From NCBI GenBank assembly GCA_049603715.1, contig JBMYSW010000019.1, positions 1-64,000 on the forward strand: 64,000 nucleotides of DNA, written 5' to 3'. Positions 60,068-64,000 of this stretch are shown here, piece after piece. Every line of letters begins with the position of its first letter. The first letter of the stretch is position 1. The stretch is from Pontibacterium sp049603715 (GTDB taxonomy: Bacteria; Pseudomonadota; Gammaproteobacteria; Pseudomonadales; Balneatricaceae). Below the pieces are notes generated by a model that was not told the origin of the DNA, made no database searches, and saw only the letters and a program-made list of their open reading frames with translations. Made by a program: the position numbers and the translations under genes.

Positions 60068-61648
60068 GTGGGTAAGAAACACGACTCAAAACACTTTTTG
60101 CAAATAGGTTTGATCGGCCTTGTGTTGGCTGCAGGCGCTCTATTGTTCTATCGCTACGTAGAGCTCAACCACCTTGTGCCGCAAACACAGCAGCAGGCCG
60201 TGAACGAGTTATTGGCGGTGAAGCATCAGCTCGAGCAATCACAACGGGCACTGCAACAGCTCGCGCGCTTACTCACCCCCGAACACCTTAGCCGTACGCA
60301 GTTAGAGCAAGCCAAGCGACTTCATCTCATAGCCTATGTGGACAACAGCCATTTTAAAGGTGTGCGTATTTACAAACAAAGCCAAGCACTCAGTGGCTTA
60401 CAAATCGCCGACCTGATACACACGCTGAGTCGAAACAGCTCCTCGTCTTCCGGGCTAACCGAACTTAATAGCGAACTTTACCTCGTCAGTATTACGCCGT
60501 ACCAAACGGGTAAACTCCTTGTCGCCAGCCCATTACCCCTAAATGACCTAAGCTACAGTCAAAACTTTACACTAAGTGTGACCCTAGCCAGCCAAGCCTT
60601 AGCCAACAGTTTGGCGTTAGATACCCCTCGCTTTGACCAAATTTCTAGCAGCTTTGAACTTCCGCTATTACCTAGCCAACAACACCAGTCACCCCGCTAC
60701 CTAAAGGTCACGGGTTATTTTCAAAACCCTGTTCGATTATCCTATCGATCCGACTACTTACTCACCGTCACCACCTTTATCAGTGTATTTGTCATCACTA
60801 GCACAGCCCTGGTGGTTCGTTCTAAACGCCGCTACGAAGCGCCTATTCGTCAACTTCACCAGCAGGCAGAAGATTACCTACAATCTGGCTCCAATTCGGC
60901 TTTTTACTTGCCTAACGAGCAGAGCCCCGTCGCACCACTGGCCAAAACAATGACCGCCATTGTTCGCAAAGTCGACGCAATGAAGCTTACCTTAGAGGCC
61001 GAACGAAATCGCTTTATGGACGCGAGTTATAAAGATGCACTTACTAAGCTACACAACCGCCGTCATTTAAACGAAACACTCGACACCCCAAGCTACTGGT
61101 CTTATGAGCAACAGTGGGTGTTTATTTTGCTCGACATTGACCACTTCAAACACATTAACGACCAATACGGCCACGACATGGGAGATATCGTCCTGACGCA
61201 AATGGCCAGCCTCATCAAAACCACGTGTCGCAGCGAAGATATTTGTTGCCGTTGGGGAGGCGAAGAATTCGCCATAGTGTGCGAAGGTGTTTCAGTACGT
61301 ATGGCCGAAAACCTTTGCGAGCGATTACGGAACCAGTGTGAGTTAAAAACCTTTGGCAACCGCCTTTACCCACTAAAAATCACCTTATCTTTGGGTTGGG
61401 TTGCATTCAAAACCCAAGGTAACGAAAAACTAGAGCAGCACTGGCTCGACCTATTTAAAGTGGCGGACCTTGCCCTATACGAAGCCAAAAATGGCGGTCG
61501 TAACGGTTGGGTGGGTTACCACAGCAACGGTGATATCGGCCAAACACAGCCCACCAACCTCGAACAACTGCACACACAAGTTCAAGCAGGCGAGCGCCAG
61601 CGCAGCAAGCACGCCCGCTTAAACGCTCCCCTTCAAAGCCTGTCATGA
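60068..61648 (+). CDS. Membrane diguanylate cyclase (GGDEF)
   Basis: Makes c-di-GMP. It is 526 aa. Transmembrane helices at about 10-29 and 229-250 enclose a periplasmic sensor domain (about 30-228). The GGDEF domain begins near residue 320 with ALTKLHNRRHL. The active site is GGEEF at 397-401, and the inhibitory I-site RSED (388-391) lies five residues before it, so feedback inhibition is expected. The start is GTG 60068. No better ATG is available. Confidence 0.92.
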   Translation: MGKKHDSKHFLQIGLIGLVLAAGALLFYRYVELNHLVPQTQQQAVNELLAVKHQLEQSQRALQQLARLLTPEHLSRTQLEQAKRLHLIAYVDNSHFKGVRIYKQSQALSGLQIADLIHTLSRNSSSSSGLTELNSELYLVSITPYQTGKLLVASPLPLNDLSYSQNFTLSVTLASQALANSLALDTPRFDQISSSFELPLLPSQQHQSPRYLKVTGYFQNPVRLSYRSDYLLTVTTFISVFVITSTALVVRSKRRYEAPIRQLHQQAEDYLQSGSNSAFYLPNEQSPVAPLAKTMTAIVRKVDAMKLTLEAERNRFMDASYKDALTKLHNRRHLNETLDTPSYWSYEQQWVFILLDIDHFKHINDQYGHDMGDIVLTQMASLIKTTCRSEDICCRWGGEEFAIVCEGVSVRMAENLCERLRNQCELKTFGNRLYPLKITLSLGWVAFKTQGNEKLEQHWLDLFKVADLALYEAKNGGRNGWVGYHSNGDIGQTQPTNLEQLHTQVQAGERQRSKHARLNAPLQSLS

Positions 61649-61753
61649 TTTGGTAGTATCCCCTTCACTGGAGTGTCACAAGGGACGCCTAAGGTAGCTT
61701 TTTTATTTTTCTCCACCTTATTAAAAGCGACCACGACTTACCGAGGGAATATC

Positions 61754-63925
61754 ATGTTGGCTAAACCCCTAAATGCACTTGCCGCTGCCATTGTTATTGC
61801 ATCAATGAGCACTCCTGCGCTGGCAAACAACTTTAATCGCATTGCTAGCTTCCCAACAGCCAGCAACTTACCAAGCGATATTCCAGACGCAGAAACCTCT
61901 GCTGAAATTATTGCGGCCACCGCAGACGGCATGATGCTCGCCTACTCAGACAGCCCACTTGGCGGCATTGGCTTCTTATCACTTAAAGACCCAAGCTCAC
62001 CTAAAGCAGAAGGTTTTGTAAAACTAAGCGGTGAGCCAACGGCTGTTACTATTCTAGGCAATAGCGTATTTACTGGCGTAAACACCTCATCAAGCTATAC
62101 CGCGCCAAGCGGCTTTTTGGCGATGATCGATATCAACACAAAAACCGTTGCAGCAACCTGTGATCTTGGCGGCCAACCAGACTCAGTGGCAGCGGCCAAA
62201 GACGGCAGCTTTGTTGCGGTCGCCATTGAAAATGAGCGTGACGAAGATCTAAACGACGGCGAAATCCCTCAGCTACCGGCGGGTTACTTATCTATCGTGC
62301 CACTAAAAAACGGCAAAATGGATTGTGCTGCCATTAAGCAGGTAAATTTAACGGACCTTGCTGATGTAGGCGCTGAAGACCCTGAGCCAGAGTTTGTTGA
62401 TATCAACAGCAAAGGCGAAGTCGTCGTGACACTTCAAGAAAACAACCACATTGCCATTGTTAATGGTCATACAGGCGAGTTGGTTAATCACTTCCCTGCA
62501 GGTGCTGTTACGCTGCACAACGCAGACGGCAAAAAAGATGGTGCGTTTAAATTTAACACCACGCTTGAAAACGTTGCGCGCGAGCCAGACGCAGCTAAGT
62601 GGTTAGACGACAACCGTTTTGTAATTGCCAACGAAGGTGATTACAAAGGCGGCTCTCGTGGCTTTACCATCTTCCACAAAGACGGCACCGAGCTTTACGA
62701 ATCAGGCCTCGACTTTGAATACCGTATTGCCGCAGCAGGCCACTTCCCAGATAAACGTGCTGGCAAAAAAGGCGGCGAGCCAGAAGGCCTAGAAGTTGGC
62801 GTATTTAACGGCGAAACCTACATCTTTGTTATGTCTGAGCGCGGCTCTGCTATTGGCGTTTACCGCGACACAGGTAAAGCACCAGAGTTTGTTCAGCTAT
62901 TACCCTCTGGTATTGCACCTGAATCAGCTGTGGCACTGGGCAACCGTAATCTTATGGTGAGCGCGAACGAAAAAGACCTACGTGAAGACGGCGGCATTGG
63001 CTCTCACGTTATGGTATTTGAGTACCAAAACGCAGCGGCTACTTACCCACACATTGAAGCGGTACGTGACGAAAGCGGCCTACCCATTGGCTGGGGCGCA
63101 CTATCAGGCCTTGTTGCCGACGAATCTATAGCAGGCCAGCTTTACGCGGTAAGCGATAGCTTCTACAAGTCACAACCCACTATTTTTAAAGTTGATGCGA
63201 CACAAACACCGGCTAAAATCACCGACGCCATTCGTGTTACCCAAGGCGGTAAAGCAGCTGAGAGCCTCGACCTAGAAGGCATTACCACTGACGGTAAAGG
63301 TGGTTTTTGGCTAGCATCAGAAGGCCGCACCGATAAAGACATTCCACACGCGCTGTACCGCACCAACGCCAAAGGCGAAATTGTTGAAACCGTAAGCTTC
63401 CCACAAGCACTTCTCGACAACGAAATTCGCTTTGGATCTGAAGGCGTCTCTCGTGTAGGCGACACCCTGTGGATTGCGATTCAGCGCAGCTGGAAAGACG
63501 ACCCAGAAAACACCGTGAAGCTGGTTTCTTACAACACTCAAACCAAAGCTTGGGGCGCGGTTCGTTACCCAACCGAAGCAGCAACACAGGGCTGGGTAGG
63601 CTTGTCAGAAATCACCATCAAAGGTGATAAAGCCTACATCGTTGAACGTGACAACCAAATTGGTGATGCTGCAAAAATCAAACGCCTTTACAGCGTTAAC
63701 TTGGCAGAGATGAAAGCAGCACCTTTGGGCAGCGAGCTACCACTGGTTAAAAAGACCTTGGTACATGACTTCATCCCAGACCTTAAAGCAACCAACGGTT
63801 TTGTTGTGGATAAAGTAGAAGGCTTTGCCATTGATGCCAAAGGCAACACCTTTGTTGTTACCGACAACGACGGTGTAGATGACAGCTCAGGCGAGACCCT
63901 GTTCTTCTCGATTGGTAAGCTTTAA
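61754..63925 (+). CDS. Secreted esterase-like-phytase family beta-propeller protein
   Basis: Protein of 723 aa with a Sec signal peptide (ends near PALA). The N-terminal half is a YncE-like/choice-of-anchor I beta-propeller (about 40-430) and the C-terminal part (about 450-723) matches the esterase-like activity of phytase family (PF13449 pattern WGALSGLVADES, LEGITTDGKGGFWLASEGR). Likely periplasmic or secreted phosphate/organic-phosphate hydrolase. The activity is not certain. CGAGGG lies before the ATG at 61754. Confidence 0.82.
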   Translation: MLAKPLNALAAAIVIASMSTPALANNFNRIASFPTASNLPSDIPDAETSAEIIAATADGMMLAYSDSPLGGIGFLSLKDPSSPKAEGFVKLSGEPTAVTILGNSVFTGVNTSSSYTAPSGFLAMIDINTKTVAATCDLGGQPDSVAAAKDGSFVAVAIENERDEDLNDGEIPQLPAGYLSIVPLKNGKMDCAAIKQVNLTDLADVGAEDPEPEFVDINSKGEVVVTLQENNHIAIVNGHTGELVNHFPAGAVTLHNADGKKDGAFKFNTTLENVAREPDAAKWLDDNRFVIANEGDYKGGSRGFTIFHKDGTELYESGLDFEYRIAAAGHFPDKRAGKKGGEPEGLEVGVFNGETYIFVMSERGSAIGVYRDTGKAPEFVQLLPSGIAPESAVALGNRNLMVSANEKDLREDGGIGSHVMVFEYQNAAATYPHIEAVRDESGLPIGWGALSGLVADESIAGQLYAVSDSFYKSQPTIFKVDATQTPAKITDAIRVTQGGKAAESLDLEGITTDGKGGFWLASEGRTDKDIPHALYRTNAKGEIVETVSFPQALLDNEIRFGSEGVSRVGDTLWIAIQRSWKDDPENTVKLVSYNTQTKAWGAVRYPTEAATQGWVGLSEITIKGDKAYIVERDNQIGDAAKIKRLYSVNLAEMKAAPLGSELPLVKKTLVHDFIPDLKATNGFVVDKVEGFAIDAKGNTFVVTDNDGVDDSSGETLFFSIGKL

Positions 63926-63974
63926 CTGCGATAAAGGCTCAAAACCAAAACAACGGCTATTAGCTGCGACCACT

Positions 63975-64000
63975 AAAAAGCCCCCTATCGCTTAGCGATA
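63975..64000 (+). terminator. Left half of a terminator cut by the window end
   Basis: AAAAAGCCCCC then TATCGC-TTA-GCGATA ends exactly at the window edge. A matching GGGGGCTTTTT is expected beyond. Confidence 0.6.

Noticed and set aside
1..64000. CRISPR arrays, insertion sequences or tRNA genes
   Set aside because: No regularly spaced repeats, transposase genes or tRNA cloverleafs were seen apart from tmRNA.

Overview
The window looks like a chromosomal segment of a marine gammaproteobacterium, in the broad Pseudomonadales/Oceanospirillales/Cellvibrionales neighbourhood. The evidence is the gene order xerD-dsbC-hom-thrC, rpsP-rimM-trmD-rplS, grpE-dnaK-dnaJ next to recN, fur/bamE/rnfH/ratA, smpB-ssrA, and a tmRNA tag reading (A)ANDDNYALAA, the Pseudomonas-type tag. 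The genus cannot be fixed from the sequence alone.

Layout. 1-28 kb is a conserved housekeeping block: threonine synthesis, periplasmic disulfide isomerisation, XerD, the S16/RimM/TrmD/L19 operon, Ffh, a YpjD-like membrane protein, a CNNM/CBS transporter, a four-gene ATGA-coupled operon (NudL, gamma carbonic anhydrase-like, DUF1289, MTH1187), a Nudix hydrolase, a hexose-6-phosphate mutarotase, DapB overlapping CysE, the DnaK chaperone genes with recognisable sigma-32 promoters, RecN with LexA boxes, Fur, BamE, RnfH, RatA, an NSS transporter, SmpB and tmRNA.

28.0-41.95 kb is a 13.9 kb prophage inserted at the 3' end of ssrA, bounded by a 27-bp direct repeat of the tmRNA T-arm and acceptor end. 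It has no tail, portal, terminase or HK97 capsid genes. It carries an HUH rolling-circle replication protein, a small Walker-type packaging ATPase, a candidate double-jelly-roll capsid protein that resembles PM2 P2 in layout, a parallel beta-helix spike, a membrane-anchored M15 peptidase and at least seven tiny single- or double-span membrane proteins. This is the plan of a membrane-containing tailless phage related to corticovirus PM2. The lysogeny module is P2-like: an integrase, a CI-like repressor, a Cox-like protein and two identical palindromic operators. Several of its genes (30, 39, 44 and 48 aa) fall below usual ORF cut-offs. It is the most interesting part of the window.

42-64 kb is host accessory and physiology DNA: a P2-type cation ATPase, a 2-hydroxyacid dehydrogenase, a DUF4405 membrane protein, a photolyase, and a sulfide/sulfane-sulfur operon (persulfide dioxygenase-like, DUF442-SQR fusion, SulP, DUF2892 and two YeeE/YedE halves). 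These are followed by an HD-GYP response regulator overlapping a large hybrid kinase, a renalase-like flavoprotein, a membrane diguanylate cyclase with an intact I-site behind a structured leader, and a secreted phytase/esterase-like beta-propeller protein. Cyclic-di-GMP is therefore both made and probably degraded by neighbouring genes at the right end.
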